From contig NZ_CP036348.1 in assembly GCF_007753095.1 (NCBI RefSeq), forward strand, positions 4,278,001 through 4,342,000: 64,000 nt of DNA. The letters are read 5' to 3'. Position 1 is the first letter of the stretch; the number at the start of each line of letters is the position of its first letter. Position numbers and translations under genes: made by a program. This stretch comes from Rosistilla carotiformis (GTDB lineage: Bacteria > Planctomycetota > Planctomycetia > Pirellulales > Pirellulaceae). Of this stretch, positions 8,570-18,495 are shown piece after piece. The notes under the pieces were generated by a model that worked only from the letters and a program-made list of their open reading frames with translations, did not search any database and had not been told where the DNA came from.

Positions 8570-10066
8570 TTATTTCTGCGCATCGACGATCCGTTGATGC
8601 TCTTCAGCCAACGCTTTCTCCCCGAGCGCTTCGTAGACGCGTGCCAAAGCCTGGTGCAGCTCCATCGATCCACGGAGCACCGGTAACGCCTGCTCTAGAT
8701 CGGTGAGCGCTTGCTCCCAATGCTGCAGTGCTGCATGGATTTGACCACGCGTTTCAATTACGTAGGGGTACATCGGATTGTCTTCATCGACGAGCTCGAC
8801 AGCGCGGTTGCTAAATGTCAGCGCCTTTTGATACTCCTTTGGTTCCTTGTGCGACATGAACCACGCGACATTATTGAGCAGGACCGGCATCTTGGGGTTT
8901 TGACGATAGGCTTGTTTGAAGTGCCGTAGCGCCTTCTCAGCATCTCCTCGCTGCGTTGCGTGGGTTCCAAGAACAAGATGCGCCGTCGCCGTGGCGTGCC
9001 CCGCGGCGAGCATTTTCGTGAGCAGTTGTTGCGCCTGTTCCCCCGCCTCCCCTTCGAATCGTGAAAACTCCGCGACCCGAGAAATTGCCGCATGGTTGGC
9101 AGGATCAAGCGCCAACGCTTGGCCGAGTAAGGCGATGATCTGCACCTGCGACTCAACCGATGCGTCTTTCGCAGCGAGGGCGTCGACGCGGCGGATGTAG
9201 AGCCCCGAGAGCATCGACGTCAACTCTTGAACTTGCGTCTTCTGCTCCGCAGCCGATGCCGCCGCAATCCCTTCGACAAGCAGCTTCTCCGATTTCGCAA
9301 ACACTTCGTCGCGGAAGTAAATCAGCGCCAGCTGGATTCTCGCTTGGACATCCTGTGGATTTTCATCGAGCGTCGATTCGAGATGCGTGCGGGCCAAGTT
9401 GAAGTGCTTCTTTGCTTGAGACTTTTCCGAGACCTGATCGTAAAGATCAGCGAGAGTAAGGTGCATTTCGGGACGTTGATCAACAATCTTTTCCAGATGC
9501 TCAATCGCCTCGCTCTTCATACCCGCTTTGTGGTAGGCAAATCCATAAAGCAAGTGTGCGTCGGCAAGATTAGGCTCCTCAGCCACCGCTCCGTCGAGGT
9601 GGTGTATCAGCGGTGAGAGGTTGGCTGGCGTCCATTCCTTAATACTGGCGACCAAACGATGCGCCTTCCACAGGTGCGCTCGGCCATAGCCGAATTCGTC
9701 CTCCGGTGCTAAGAGGTCCATGGACTTTAATGCGGCGTCGCTGCGTCCCAATGCTTCGTCGACCACAGCACGGTTAAATTGCACACTGGAATCGACGGGG
9801 GAATTGCCATCAATCTTCTGCAAAAACAACGCCGCGGTTTGATAGTCATGATCGATGACGGCTTCATTGACAGCCTTTTTATAGCGTTGTGCAGTCCGAC
9901 CTTGCAGCAAGGGGCTAAGCATAGCGGGCAGCAAAACAGCGGCGATCACGATTGCCGCGGGGAGTGCGGGCCATAAATGGCTTGTCTTACGCGTCTCCAG
10001 CCAATGGATTGGCCGAGCAAATAGGATCAAGAGCCAACCTTTACGACGTGTTTTTCTCGGCCTCAT
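8570..10066 (-). CDS. TPR-repeat membrane protein coupled to second exosortase
   Basis: 498 residues; the ATG overlaps the upstream exosortase stop as ATGA. A basic N-terminus (RPRKTRRKG) and a membrane helix at about 31-55 are followed by roughly ten TPR-like helix pairs to the C-terminus, with patterns such as AHLLYGFAYHKAGMKSEAIEHLEK and LNNVAWFMSHKE. It is paralogous to the TPR protein at 4434-5843 in size, layout and C-terminal motif ETRGQ. Being coupled to its own exosortase, it probably belongs to the same machine. The periplasmic TPR domain would bind processed proteins or export components; that is inference. Confidence 0.82.
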   Translation of the reverse strand: MRPRKTRRKGWLLILFARPIHWLETRKTSHLWPALPAAIVIAAVLLPAMLSPLLQGRTAQRYKKAVNEAVIDHDYQTAALFLQKIDGNSPVDSSVQFNRAVVDEALGRSDAALKSMDLLAPEDEFGYGRAHLWKAHRLVASIKEWTPANLSPLIHHLDGAVAEEPNLADAHLLYGFAYHKAGMKSEAIEHLEKIVDQRPEMHLTLADLYDQVSEKSQAKKHFNLARTHLESTLDENPQDVQARIQLALIYFRDEVFAKSEKLLVEGIAAASAAEQKTQVQELTSMLSGLYIRRVDALAAKDASVESQVQIIALLGQALALDPANHAAISRVAEFSRFEGEAGEQAQQLLTKMLAAGHATATAHLVLGTHATQRGDAEKALRHFKQAYRQNPKMPVLLNNVAWFMSHKEPKEYQKALTFSNRAVELVDEDNPMYPYVIETRGQIHAALQHWEQALTDLEQALPVLRGSMELHQALARVYEALGEKALAEEHQRIVDAQK

Positions 10067-11745
10067 TGGGTCACCTCGCGAATCAGCTCGACAAGCGTTA
10101 TCGCAGTCTGATGGTGGAAGTCCCTCATCGCGGTTGCTTGCTGCTCGTCAAGTGGATCTTTCGATTGGTACAACAATTGAACTTGGTAACTGGACGGGTC
10201 ACGACGCAACGAAGCCGTTTGCTTGAGAAACGCCGACTGAAATCGCGAGAGCCAGTACTGTAGCGTCCCCGAGCTATTGCCTGCCGGAACGAGCGGCTGT
10301 CCAGACTGGAGGAACTCGCTGAACCAAAGATGACCAACTTCACCGTCCGGTGCTGCGACGATTGCCTGAACACTCTGAATCTTATCGTTATCTTCCATCG
10401 CAAGCACTTCGCGAGCAGAAACGTCATACCCCAGAGCGGCATAACAACCGGTTAACTCATGCCAACCGAGAAACGGGAAATCGATCGCAACCGTAGCGGT
10501 TCCTCTCGGCGACCGATAAACCCAACTGGCAGTGTTGCGTCCCATAAAATTCGTCAATGCTCTCGATTCGGCGTCGAACTCAACACGCTCCCAGTCCCCT
10601 ATCGTTTCGGGCAGCGCGTTTTCATTCAATGCAGTGATCATCTGTGGATGATCAGGATCGATCACGGTAACAGATTCCGCTTGCAACGCGAGTGTCGCTA
10701 GTTGCAAAACCAGCAGCAGGACGAAGCCACCACCGATGACATAAATCCAGGTCGAGCCGTTTTGCACGTGAAGACGAAGCGACCGATCTTCCGTCGATTC
10801 CTCTTCAGTTGCGGTCACGCTGAGATCGGTCGTCGGATAGTCCTCGAAATCGATATCGACCACTTCGTCGGATTCCAGGAAGAACAGCAGCAAGCGATCG
10901 CTACTGAATAGCAATGCAAACGCCAACGCGAACAAGACCAGTCCAAAGACTTGGTGAGCCGTTCCTGTCGAAATATCGATCCCAAAGTGCTGCATCGCGA
11001 TCACGACACCGGCGACGCGGCCAATATTGATCGTACAGGCCCAGAAGGCGGCACAGCCCACCAGAGCAACGCAGTGATACCATGGCCGGCGATAGACCGT
11101 CAAAAAAATGGCCGCGGCGGCAACCAGCGTAAAAAGTGATTGAATCCCACTGCAGGCTTCCTCTACCAGAAATTTGTCATTGGCAGTCTGGATGATGTGC
11201 CCCGCCAAAACATGGTTGACTCCGGTGAAATCGAGCAACCGGCTGGCCAACGTCGACGTTAAACCCTGCAGCCAAAAGATCAGATCGATGTCGAGATTCA
11301 GCGGCAACTTGATCAACAAAAAGAACAGGCACCACAACGGCAGAAAGCGGGCAAGCCAGCCCTGCTGATAGAGTTCCAACAAGATCGCTCCTGCGGTAAC
11401 CGCCAAAGCCAACGCAGCAAGGTTTGGCGACCATGCAACATAGGCAATTGCCAACAGCAACAGCCCGGCCAGCAACAGAGACTTCTGCCAGATCGGACGG
11501 ATTTTTCGAGGGATCGGAGCAGATACCCACAAATGCGAAATCAGCACCGGGATTGCGATCAACAATAGCGGGAAAAACTGATAGTGCTCGAAGGCCCAGA
11601 GCTGCTTGAAATGCAATACAAGCAACGGCGCAAAACTGGCCAAGACAACAAAATAAAACGCTGCCCGCCGCTTCAGACCTCGCCAGGCCACAGAGTCTTC
11701 ATGGTTTGTTTCAACTTCAAACGATTCTGCCGCCATATCAGACAT
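10063..11745 (-). CDS. Second exosortase (XrtU-like) with EpsI-like domain
   Basis: 560 residues. Multiple membrane helices span about 30-290. Catalytic residues are Cys198 in EEACSGIQS, Arg243 in NIGRV and His264 in TAHQVFG. The C-terminal soluble domain (about 365-560, with WHELTGCYAALGYDV) matches the EpsI-like domain of its paralogue at 5840-7552, and both are followed by a coupled TPR gene. So the exosortase-TPR pair is duplicated within 7.3 kb. Overall identity between copies appears low outside the motifs, which suggests an old duplication or separate substrate preferences. It follows the carbamoyltransferase by 91 nt. Confidence 0.88.
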   Translation of the reverse strand: MSDMAAESFEVETNHEDSVAWRGLKRRAAFYFVVLASFAPLLVLHFKQLWAFEHYQFFPLLLIAIPVLISHLWVSAPIPRKIRPIWQKSLLLAGLLLLAIAYVAWSPNLAALALAVTAGAILLELYQQGWLARFLPLWCLFFLLIKLPLNLDIDLIFWLQGLTSTLASRLLDFTGVNHVLAGHIIQTANDKFLVEEACSGIQSLFTLVAAAAIFLTVYRRPWYHCVALVGCAAFWACTINIGRVAGVVIAMQHFGIDISTGTAHQVFGLVLFALAFALLFSSDRLLLFFLESDEVVDIDFEDYPTTDLSVTATEEESTEDRSLRLHVQNGSTWIYVIGGGFVLLLVLQLATLALQAESVTVIDPDHPQMITALNENALPETIGDWERVEFDAESRALTNFMGRNTASWVYRSPRGTATVAIDFPFLGWHELTGCYAALGYDVSAREVLAMEDNDKIQSVQAIVAAPDGEVGHLWFSEFLQSGQPLVPAGNSSGTLQYWLSRFQSAFLKQTASLRRDPSSYQVQLLYQSKDPLDEQQATAMRDFHHQTAITLVELIREVTQ

Positions 11746-11820
11746 GCGTGGTATAACTCTTCCCTAAGGATGTAATTGTTTGATCCGACTGGGGCATACG
11801 GCTGCTCCCGTTTCCGCGAT

Positions 11821-11835
11821 CTACCGTTTCGGTAG
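11821..11835 (-). other. Short hairpin after carbamoyltransferase gene
   Basis: CTACCG, three-base loop, CGGTAG: a perfect 6-bp stem directly after the stop codon at 11837-11839. No T-run follows, so factor-independent termination is unlikely. It may be an mRNA end-stabilising or pausing structure, or chance. Confidence 0.25.
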
Positions 11836-11836
11836 C

Positions 11837-13612
11837 CTACGTGGGTGTAACGCGTTTACGATATGGAGCTGGAAAGCTGGGATCGCTGCGATCGACGATC
11901 AAATTTCCCAAGACCAACACATCCATGTCGGTTCGCAAAAAGCAACTCAACGCCTCCGCTGGCGTCCGGACCACCGGCTCATTTTCATTGAGTGAGGTGT
12001 TTAGCACAATTGGAACCCCTGTCCGCTTGTAAAACGCCGATATCAACGAATGGTATCTAGGGTTTGTGCGGGTTGAAACACTTTGCAGACGTCCGCTACC
12101 GTCGACATGCGTCACTGCCGGAACCAGCGCTTGCTTGTCCGGGCGAATCGGCAGAACTTTTTCCATATAGGGTGCATGCTCTTCGATCGCAAACCACTCC
12201 CCAACATGTTCTTCAAGGATACTCGGGGCAAACGGGCGAAACTTTTCACGGAATTTGATGCGTAGATTGATGATGTCGCGCATGTCGGTGCGTCGTGGGT
12301 CAGCGATCAACGATCGATTCCCGAGCGCACGCGCCCCAAACTCCATACGCCCCTGGAACCAACCGATTACCTTCCCATCGGTCATCAAGTCGACAGTTTG
12401 TTCCATCAACGCGTCGTCATCGTAGCGTTGAAATGGCAGCTCAAGATCTCCGATCGCCTGCAGGCACTCGTCGTTGTCAAACTCACACCCCCAATACGCG
12501 TGATCTTGAACAAATGAGCGTCCCATTCCCAACACCCGATTCCAAACATAAAAGGCAGCTCCGAACGAGGTGCCATTGTCCGCTGCCCCCGCGGGAACAT
12601 AAACTTCTTCGAAAGGAGTCTTCTCTGTGATTTTGCCATTGGCGACCGAATTCATCGCCACTCCTCCCGTCATACACAGCTTGGCCTTGCCTGTCTGCTG
12701 GTGAAGTCGTTCCAGCATGTGCAAGATGACCTCTTCGGTAACCACCTGCAAACTCTTGGCAATGTTCTCATGCTTCTTAGTTACCGGAGAATCCGCCGGC
12801 CGAATCGGGCCTAGTTCTTTAACCAAACGATCGGTAAGGAACGGTTCGACGACTGGTGCCCCATCGTTCCAATTCATCCGGATGCCAGACCGATGATGGT
12901 TGAAGTAATCCAAATTCAACTCAAAAGTATTCCCGACAGGCTTAACCATCCGCCGTATCACATCGGCATACTCCGGTTCGCCGTAGGGTGCCAACCCCAT
13001 CACCTTGTATTCGTCTCCATAATACGGAAATCCAAGATACATCGTGATTGCACTATACAAGAAACCCAGCGAATGCGGGTAGAAGACGCGGTCTAATTCC
13101 GACCAAGTGTTGCCCGTCCCCAGAGCGGTCAACGTGCTTGTGAAATCCCCCATCCCATCGACGCTCAGCACCGCCGCTTCATCGAATGGTGAGATCAGAA
13201 AGCCTGCGGCAACATGCGTTTGATGGTGTTCGATGCGGTGAAAACGAGCTTGAAGTGCGTTTTTTCCAACTCCAACGGCGCGCGCAAATTGATCTTCCAA
13301 AGCCAAGGTCTTGCCTTGCCGGCGCAGTCGATCCAAGACCGCCCGTCCACTGGGCCGATGCTTGATCACGTAGCCAAGCCGTTTAGCGAGGTTGGCTTTG
13401 GGATTGAACGAGATCGCCACGTGGTCAAGTTGTTCGGGGGCGATCCCAACTTGCTCCAAGCAATAGCGAATCGACTGAGCGGGAAAACCGGCCCAATGCT
13501 TGATCCGATTGAAACGCTCTTCCTCCACCGCAGCGACCAGTTGTCCATCGGCCACGATTGCCGCCGATGCATCGCCATGATATGCGTTAATTCCTAAAAC
13601 CGTAATCGTCAT
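11837..13612 (-). CDS. Carbamoyltransferase, NodU/CmcH family
   Basis: 591 residues, full length for the family. The N-terminal ASKHA-fold domain starts LGINAYHGDASAAIV and has EEERFNRIKH near 32-41; conserved histidines are in EHHQTHVAAGF. The middle has KLCMTGGVAMNSVANGK. The C-terminal YrdC-like carbamoyl-AMP region has GRMEFGARALGNRSLIADP and FRPFAPSIL. These enzymes make carbamoyl-AMP from carbamoyl phosphate and ATP and put the carbamoyl group on a sugar or other hydroxyl. In this locus the likely acceptor is a sugar residue of the polysaccharide. It is read with the glycosyltransferase upstream, 29 nt away. Confidence 0.88.
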   Translation of the reverse strand: MTITVLGINAYHGDASAAIVADGQLVAAVEEERFNRIKHWAGFPAQSIRYCLEQVGIAPEQLDHVAISFNPKANLAKRLGYVIKHRPSGRAVLDRLRRQGKTLALEDQFARAVGVGKNALQARFHRIEHHQTHVAAGFLISPFDEAAVLSVDGMGDFTSTLTALGTGNTWSELDRVFYPHSLGFLYSAITMYLGFPYYGDEYKVMGLAPYGEPEYADVIRRMVKPVGNTFELNLDYFNHHRSGIRMNWNDGAPVVEPFLTDRLVKELGPIRPADSPVTKKHENIAKSLQVVTEEVILHMLERLHQQTGKAKLCMTGGVAMNSVANGKITEKTPFEEVYVPAGAADNGTSFGAAFYVWNRVLGMGRSFVQDHAYWGCEFDNDECLQAIGDLELPFQRYDDDALMEQTVDLMTDGKVIGWFQGRMEFGARALGNRSLIADPRRTDMRDIINLRIKFREKFRPFAPSILEEHVGEWFAIEEHAPYMEKVLPIRPDKQALVPAVTHVDGSGRLQSVSTRTNPRYHSLISAFYKRTGVPIVLNTSLNENEPVVRTPAEALSCFLRTDMDVLVLGNLIVDRSDPSFPAPYRKRVTPT

Positions 13613-13641
13613 TCAAAGCTTACTTTCTTCTAAATCAAAAA

Positions 13642-14772
13642 CTAACGCATCGCTTGTTCATAACAAGCCAACATCTTCGACGCAACGCTCGACCAGTCAA
13701 ACTGCTTGGAAACCAGACACCGACCGCGCTGCCCCATCTCGCGAAGCTGAACTTCGCTCTTCGCTGACGCTAGGCGAATCGCCGTTGCCACCCCGCCAAT
13801 GGTCCCTTCAACCCACCATCCGCAACGCTCCCGCTCAACGATGTCCCAGGGTGTTCCCTGAGTGGCAATCACCGGTGTCTCACAGGCCAATGCTTCTGCA
13901 ATCGCCATCCCAAAGTTCTCGCTCTTGGACGCATTCACCAGAAACGAGGCGGCACGAAGCGCCGCCCATTTGTCACCCTCCTCAAGCGGTCCAATCCAAT
14001 GCACCAGTTCAGACAGACCAGCATTGGCAATCCGACGCCGTAGCGAATCGACATGCTCGGGATTCCCAGGACCAGCGATCAACAACCGCCATGATCTTGG
14101 TGCCGCAATTTCCCACGCGTCGATAAGCGTGTCGAGCCCTTTCACGGGATCTACGCGTCCCAGTGCAATCGCAAACGGTTGCCCATCGGAGACGGGGAGC
14201 GACTTTGGCCGCCGTTGCAACACTGCCGTCGAAGGTAGTTCGCACCCGTTGGGAATCACATGGACGGGAGAGCGCAGCCCGCGTTGCAGGCAATCCTCCC
14301 GCTCCGCAGTGCTGGTAGCGTGAATCAGCGCCGCCCTCTGTAAATCCTGCCGCTGATACAAACGCCAAGCAACCGACTTTCGCACGGGCTTGGTCCCCAT
14401 ACACGCCATCGACAGCATCCCCCTCGGAGAGATGACATGCGGCACCCCGAACGCCATTGCTCGCCGAACGGCGCGATGCAAGGTCGGACTCCAGATCCCA
14501 TGCGAATGCACCACCGAAACCGGATCATCATAGTGAACCTTCGCCAGTGCTTCGCCCAATGAAGAGGTGCGCATCGCAGCCGAAACCGGAAGAAAACGCA
14601 CGCGTTGTTCTTGCGTCGGATCGATGGCCATCGTCGTGCCGCGGTCTTGAAAAATCACAGTGACTTTCACCTCAGGTCGCACCGCCGCCAAACTGCGTGC
14701 TAAAGCAGGAACCGAACGACTGGGCCCACCGCTGGCAGCGTCAAGATCGCGAATCAAATGGACTACATGCAT
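13642..14772 (-). CDS. Glycosyltransferase family 4
   Basis: 376 residues with a GT-B fold. The N-terminal domain has a Gly-rich loop (DAASGGPSRSVPAL, 11-24) and VVHSHGIW at 87-94. The C-terminal domain has ALGRVDPVKGLDTLI near 203-217 and the E-x7-E motif at Glu285/Glu293 (SENFGMAIAEAL). A retaining transferase using a nucleotide sugar at the cytoplasmic face is expected; donor and acceptor cannot be read. Its stop and the next start (carbamoyltransferase) are 29 nt apart, and its own start lies 6 nt after the previous stop, so it sits inside the operon. Confidence 0.85.
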   Translation of the reverse strand: MHVVHLIRDLDAASGGPSRSVPALARSLAAVRPEVKVTVIFQDRGTTMAIDPTQEQRVRFLPVSAAMRTSSLGEALAKVHYDDPVSVVHSHGIWSPTLHRAVRRAMAFGVPHVISPRGMLSMACMGTKPVRKSVAWRLYQRQDLQRAALIHATSTAEREDCLQRGLRSPVHVIPNGCELPSTAVLQRRPKSLPVSDGQPFAIALGRVDPVKGLDTLIDAWEIAAPRSWRLLIAGPGNPEHVDSLRRRIANAGLSELVHWIGPLEEGDKWAALRAASFLVNASKSENFGMAIAEALACETPVIATQGTPWDIVERERCGWWVEGTIGGVATAIRLASAKSEVQLREMGQRGRCLVSKQFDWSSVASKMLACYEQAMR

Positions 14773-14778
14773 TGGCGT

Positions 14779-15846
14779 CTACGATAGCCTCTGCAGTGCA
14801 TCGTCAAACCTCACCGCAAACCGGGCGGGTGAAAACAACTCGCTGCGTGCGATGGCGCACATCGACATCGAATCGAATCTCTCGGAGCCCATTGTCAATA
14901 ACGCTTCAAGCTCAACTGCCAGATGGTCAGGCTGTGCGAGGTCAACACACACTCCTCCATCACCGATCACCTCTGCGGCAGCATCCTCGGTCGAACCGAT
15001 CGGAACACACCCTTGACTCATCGCTTCTAGGTAAACGATCCCAAACCCTTCGCCATGACTGGGCATACAGAAAACTCGCGATTGGCGATAGAGTTCAAGC
15101 AACTTCTCGTTTGTCAGAAAACCATGAATTACCACATGTTCCTGGCAACCCGACTGAAGCACCTGCTTTCGAAAGCTGTCTAAATGCTTACCAGCCCCGA
15201 CAACATGCCACTGCAAATCGGGAACTCGCTCGATCACCTGTGGCAACACCGCCAGCGTCTCCGCATGTCCCTTCGGTCGATCCGGTTCCATGCGACCAAC
15301 GGTTAAGATCCAAGGACGGCGTGGCGAGAGAGGATCGATATCGCAGGCTGGCATCTCAAACGTCAACGGAACAACGACCTGATCAACGTTTACCGAGTGA
15401 AAGGATTCGAATCGCCGCCTGGTGAATTCTGAATTAAAGATCAGCAGTTCGGCCTGTTCGATCGCAGCGAGCTTCCGTTGCGGCAACCGTTTCCATACCT
15501 CAACGCCATGAACCCATAACGCATGCGGGGACCGTAAACGCTTGGGAAGGATGGTTTGACATTGCGCAATATCGACATGGTCATAGACGATTGCGTGAGG
15601 GCGATCGAGTGCCTGCCGCAACATCGCCACAGCGAACCGCTTGCGATTCCCAGCGTAACCAATAGTCGATCGGAGCGGTTGACCAACGGCACGTTTCTCG
15701 TCGAGCAAAGAAATCGTCCGCCGAAGGCTCCAATCTGAACTATCTTGGATCGCTTGGGCACAGGCTCTTGCAACTCCGGCAACCCCTCCGAATTGTCTTC
15801 CCAAACCAACGGTTGCTAGCCAGATCGACAAATTAGACCGTCGCAT
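14779..15846 (-). CDS. Glycosyltransferase family 4
   Basis: 355 residues from ATG at 15846. A start 42 nt earlier is possible but only deepens the overlap with the polymerase gene, whose stop is at 15833. Seen: GVAGVARAC near the N-terminus, ALWVHGVEVWK, ILTVGRMEPDRPKGH in the C-terminal domain and the E-x7-E motif in HGEGFGIVYLEAM. The 14-nt overlap implies coupled translation with the Wzy-like polymerase. Probably adds one sugar to the repeat unit; specificity unknown. Confidence 0.82.
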   Translation of the reverse strand: MRRSNLSIWLATVGLGRQFGGVAGVARACAQAIQDSSDWSLRRTISLLDEKRAVGQPLRSTIGYAGNRKRFAVAMLRQALDRPHAIVYDHVDIAQCQTILPKRLRSPHALWVHGVEVWKRLPQRKLAAIEQAELLIFNSEFTRRRFESFHSVNVDQVVVPLTFEMPACDIDPLSPRRPWILTVGRMEPDRPKGHAETLAVLPQVIERVPDLQWHVVGAGKHLDSFRKQVLQSGCQEHVVIHGFLTNEKLLELYRQSRVFCMPSHGEGFGIVYLEAMSQGCVPIGSTEDAAAEVIGDGGVCVDLAQPDHLAVELEALLTMGSERFDSMSMCAIARSELFSPARFAVRFDDALQRLS

Positions 15847-17314
15847 CGGATTCCGCTGGCTGGCCCCCGACCGCTGCCGGGGTTCCAAGAAAGGGCCGGT
15901 AGTACGGCATCACGAAATGCCGCAAGCCCCAGTACCCACCAAAGCAGATGACGGCTCCTTTGACCAATTGATTCATCACAACGACCAATTCAGTTTCCGC
16001 CTTAATACCTTGGTAGAAGATCAACGGAACCCAGAAGAGGAAGTCGGGATGCTTCACGACGTGCAGTAGAACAAAGTTGTAGAACAGCGCGAAAAACGCT
16101 CCAAAGAGTCCCATAAACAAGATCCCACCATGGATCCCAAAGTTAGCAAACGCCTCCCCCAAAGGACTGATCCCCATCGACGTCCCATTTTCGATCGGCA
16201 ATCCGGTGAAGCGACGAAAATTTTCCTGGCCTCCCGCCATTTTTTTGTCCGGCGCCAGAAAACGAGGCAATGCCGAGCTCTTAATCGCTTCGATGACCGT
16301 CTCACCGTTGGCATATGGCTCTTTAAACGGGACGTTTGCCAATACGGCAGAGATGATCCAACCCTGATTCAGGCGAGCCGTTGCCAACGGGAGGATCTCC
16401 CCTTCGAGAACCGGTTCGGAATTACTCATCAGACGCGCCACCTCGCCAGTGATCGTAACCTCCATCCCCGCCATCCGTTTTTCGCGATAGTCTTGCTTAA
16501 TCGCCTGAATCACAAAAACAAACAGGAACGCAAACGTGATGCACAAAAGCTTTTGGTCGAGCCTCCATTTCCACTGCGCGAACCAAAACGTAAAGATCAT
16601 CATTAACCAAATGATAAGATCGTGGAACATTCCCGACTCGCTACTCGTAATAAACAGCTGACTGCAACACGCAATAGCAAAGAGATAACGGTAGCGATGG
16701 TAGGAGAATAGAAAATACAAGGCCCCGACATAACGCAGTTGACTGGCCAAGAACAAAGCGAACTGAAGCCCACCGGGGGCCTTGCCTGCTGCGTAAAAAC
16801 AAGCGACTCCTATCGCGGCCAAAATGAATCCAATCCGAACGAACTGCCGTCGATCCATCGCCTGAATCAGCAATTTCTGCCTTGGTGAAGAGCCCAACAT
16901 CAACAGGGCGATACAATAGGCAGCTGTGGCGGGAAGTGCGAACTGGAAATAATAAGATTCGACGACGTACATGAAGTAGCGTCCATGTGCCACGTTGGTA
17001 AAGTAGGTGATTGATGGTCCAACCAACCACTGAAGTACTGCCAGCAGCGCTGTGATCTGCAACAGCGGAATCCCCTGATCCATCCTTCGAACAAACTCCA
17101 CCATGGTGGTCCCAAACACCAGCATGACGAGAAACTCGTTCGGGCAGACCTGCAGATATCCAGCGCCCCCTGCAATGGCCAACAGAATTGCGGCAGTTGG
17201 AGAGAGCCCGCGGCGCTCCAACACCCTGTACTTACGAACCCAATAGGGCAGATGCCCCAGGTCCGCTTCGTCGCGGTGCAACGCAGCATCGGCAGAAATG
17301 GTGTGTGCGCTCAA
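15833..17314 (-). CDS. Wzy-like polysaccharide polymerase/ligase membrane protein
   Basis: 493 residues with 11 or more hydrophobic helices spread over the whole length, and a larger hydrophilic stretch at about 270-375 (KQDYREKRMAGMEVTITGEV to PIENGTSMGIS) before the last helices. That is the layout of O-antigen polymerases and WaaL-type ligases, where a periplasmic loop carries the active site. No sequence signature settles polymerase against ligase. TTG start; overlaps the next glycosyltransferase by 14 nt. In this context it would join repeat units in the periplasm, which is notable because the same block also encodes an ABC exporter. Confidence 0.65.
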   Translation of the reverse strand: MSAHTISADAALHRDEADLGHLPYWVRKYRVLERRGLSPTAAILLAIAGGAGYLQVCPNEFLVMLVFGTTMVEFVRRMDQGIPLLQITALLAVLQWLVGPSITYFTNVAHGRYFMYVVESYYFQFALPATAAYCIALLMLGSSPRQKLLIQAMDRRQFVRIGFILAAIGVACFYAAGKAPGGLQFALFLASQLRYVGALYFLFSYHRYRYLFAIACCSQLFITSSESGMFHDLIIWLMMIFTFWFAQWKWRLDQKLLCITFAFLFVFVIQAIKQDYREKRMAGMEVTITGEVARLMSNSEPVLEGEILPLATARLNQGWIISAVLANVPFKEPYANGETVIEAIKSSALPRFLAPDKKMAGGQENFRRFTGLPIENGTSMGISPLGEAFANFGIHGGILFMGLFGAFFALFYNFVLLHVVKHPDFLFWVPLIFYQGIKAETELVVVMNQLVKGAVICFGGYWGLRHFVMPYYRPFLGTPAAVGGQPAESDATV

Positions 17315-17456
17315 TCCTCTAACCCTTCACTCGCTCGCAGACAATGCTTCGACGTACAACATGCGTGCAGCCTATTGTTGTATCGCTGATGACAAAACGA
17401 AATCGCGTACCGCATCGTTACGTTCGCAAACGGCGAAGCATCGTCACAGATAACGG

Positions 17457-18488
17457 TTATAACGATTGCCCGAATCCAGCCCGATCGAGAACCGATGCAA
17501 GCACACAATCATAGCTGTACCCCCCCGTAGTCACTCGCTTCCAGCCGGCATGTTCTAGCTTCCCAAGCTCCTCCCTCGCCCCCAGCAAACTAACGACCTG
17601 GCAGGCAAGGTCGTCGTAGTTCTCAAAGAACAGCGCTTCGTTCGGCGAAAAGATTTGCGTCGTTTCGATATTGCGTTCCGTTGCAACGACAGTTCCACAA
17701 GCAGGAATCTCCAGTGTACGAGTTGTATGCAGTTCGGGAAACCGCTTCGAAAGCAACCCCAGGCCCACCGAACCTTCCGCAATCGCCCGCACATAGTCCA
17801 GGCCAAACACTCGGCTGCCGAGAAATGTCAAACGAGCGTCGGAGCCCCGTCGTCGGAGGAGTTTTTCCCACCCACGCCCGCCCAAACGGATAGGCACGCC
17901 AGCATCTAACAGCGTTTCAACGCAGCGTTGCCGATCGGGTTCGCAGAGCCCGACGAAGACCGTATCGCGGCGTTTTTCAACTGGCTTGCAATCGGAGACT
18001 CGGTGTAGTGCTGTGTCGTAGGCCTGTGTCACCAACATCACCCGCCCACTGCCTACCAATGCGTCGTATTGGTCCAATTCGAAGGACTTTGTCGTCACCA
18101 GCAGGTCGTACAGGGCGGCGGTCCGGAAGAAGTGCCGCGAACGGTTGCCGAAAAAGGCAGTATCCGGAGTAAAATGGACTAGTGTCTCGCAGGTGTCGCG
18201 TAAGCGTCGCACCGTGGACGGGAACAGATAGATCGCTTTATCGACCCAAATCAAATCAAATCTCTGCCCCTCGATCTGCTCGCAAACGTTTTGATTTACC
18301 GCAGCGACCATCGGGCCAAATTTCCAACGAAATCCGACACTACGCCATACCCTGGAGGCATTCGCAAACGCGGTGTCGGTATCGATCGCACCCCAGGCCA
18401 TGGTGGGCAGGATCCGCTGCAGCGTATCGCACCGCATCCGCGAAGTCGTGCCGGCCGTCTGGATTCCGATATACAAGCCTCGAGACAT
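17457..18488 (-). CDS. CgeB-like glycosyltransferase
   Basis: 343 residues. The sequence DLIWVDKAIYLFPSTVRRL near 80-98, LVHFTPDTAFF near 113-123 and RTLEIPACGTVVATER in the C-terminal half match the CgeB family (COG4641), GT-B-fold transferases found in polysaccharide loci. The C-terminal family element is present (LFFENYDDLACQVVSLL). Its start lies 7 nt after the stop of the upstream glycosyltransferase; 142 nt separate it from the polymerase gene downstream. Donor and acceptor are unknown. Confidence 0.75.
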   Translation of the reverse strand: MSRGLYIGIQTAGTTSRMRCDTLQRILPTMAWGAIDTDTAFANASRVWRSVGFRWKFGPMVAAVNQNVCEQIEGQRFDLIWVDKAIYLFPSTVRRLRDTCETLVHFTPDTAFFGNRSRHFFRTAALYDLLVTTKSFELDQYDALVGSGRVMLVTQAYDTALHRVSDCKPVEKRRDTVFVGLCEPDRQRCVETLLDAGVPIRLGGRGWEKLLRRRGSDARLTFLGSRVFGLDYVRAIAEGSVGLGLLSKRFPELHTTRTLEIPACGTVVATERNIETTQIFSPNEALFFENYDDLACQVVSLLGAREELGKLEHAGWKRVTTGGYSYDCVLASVLDRAGFGQSL

Positions 18489-18495
18489 TTGTCGC

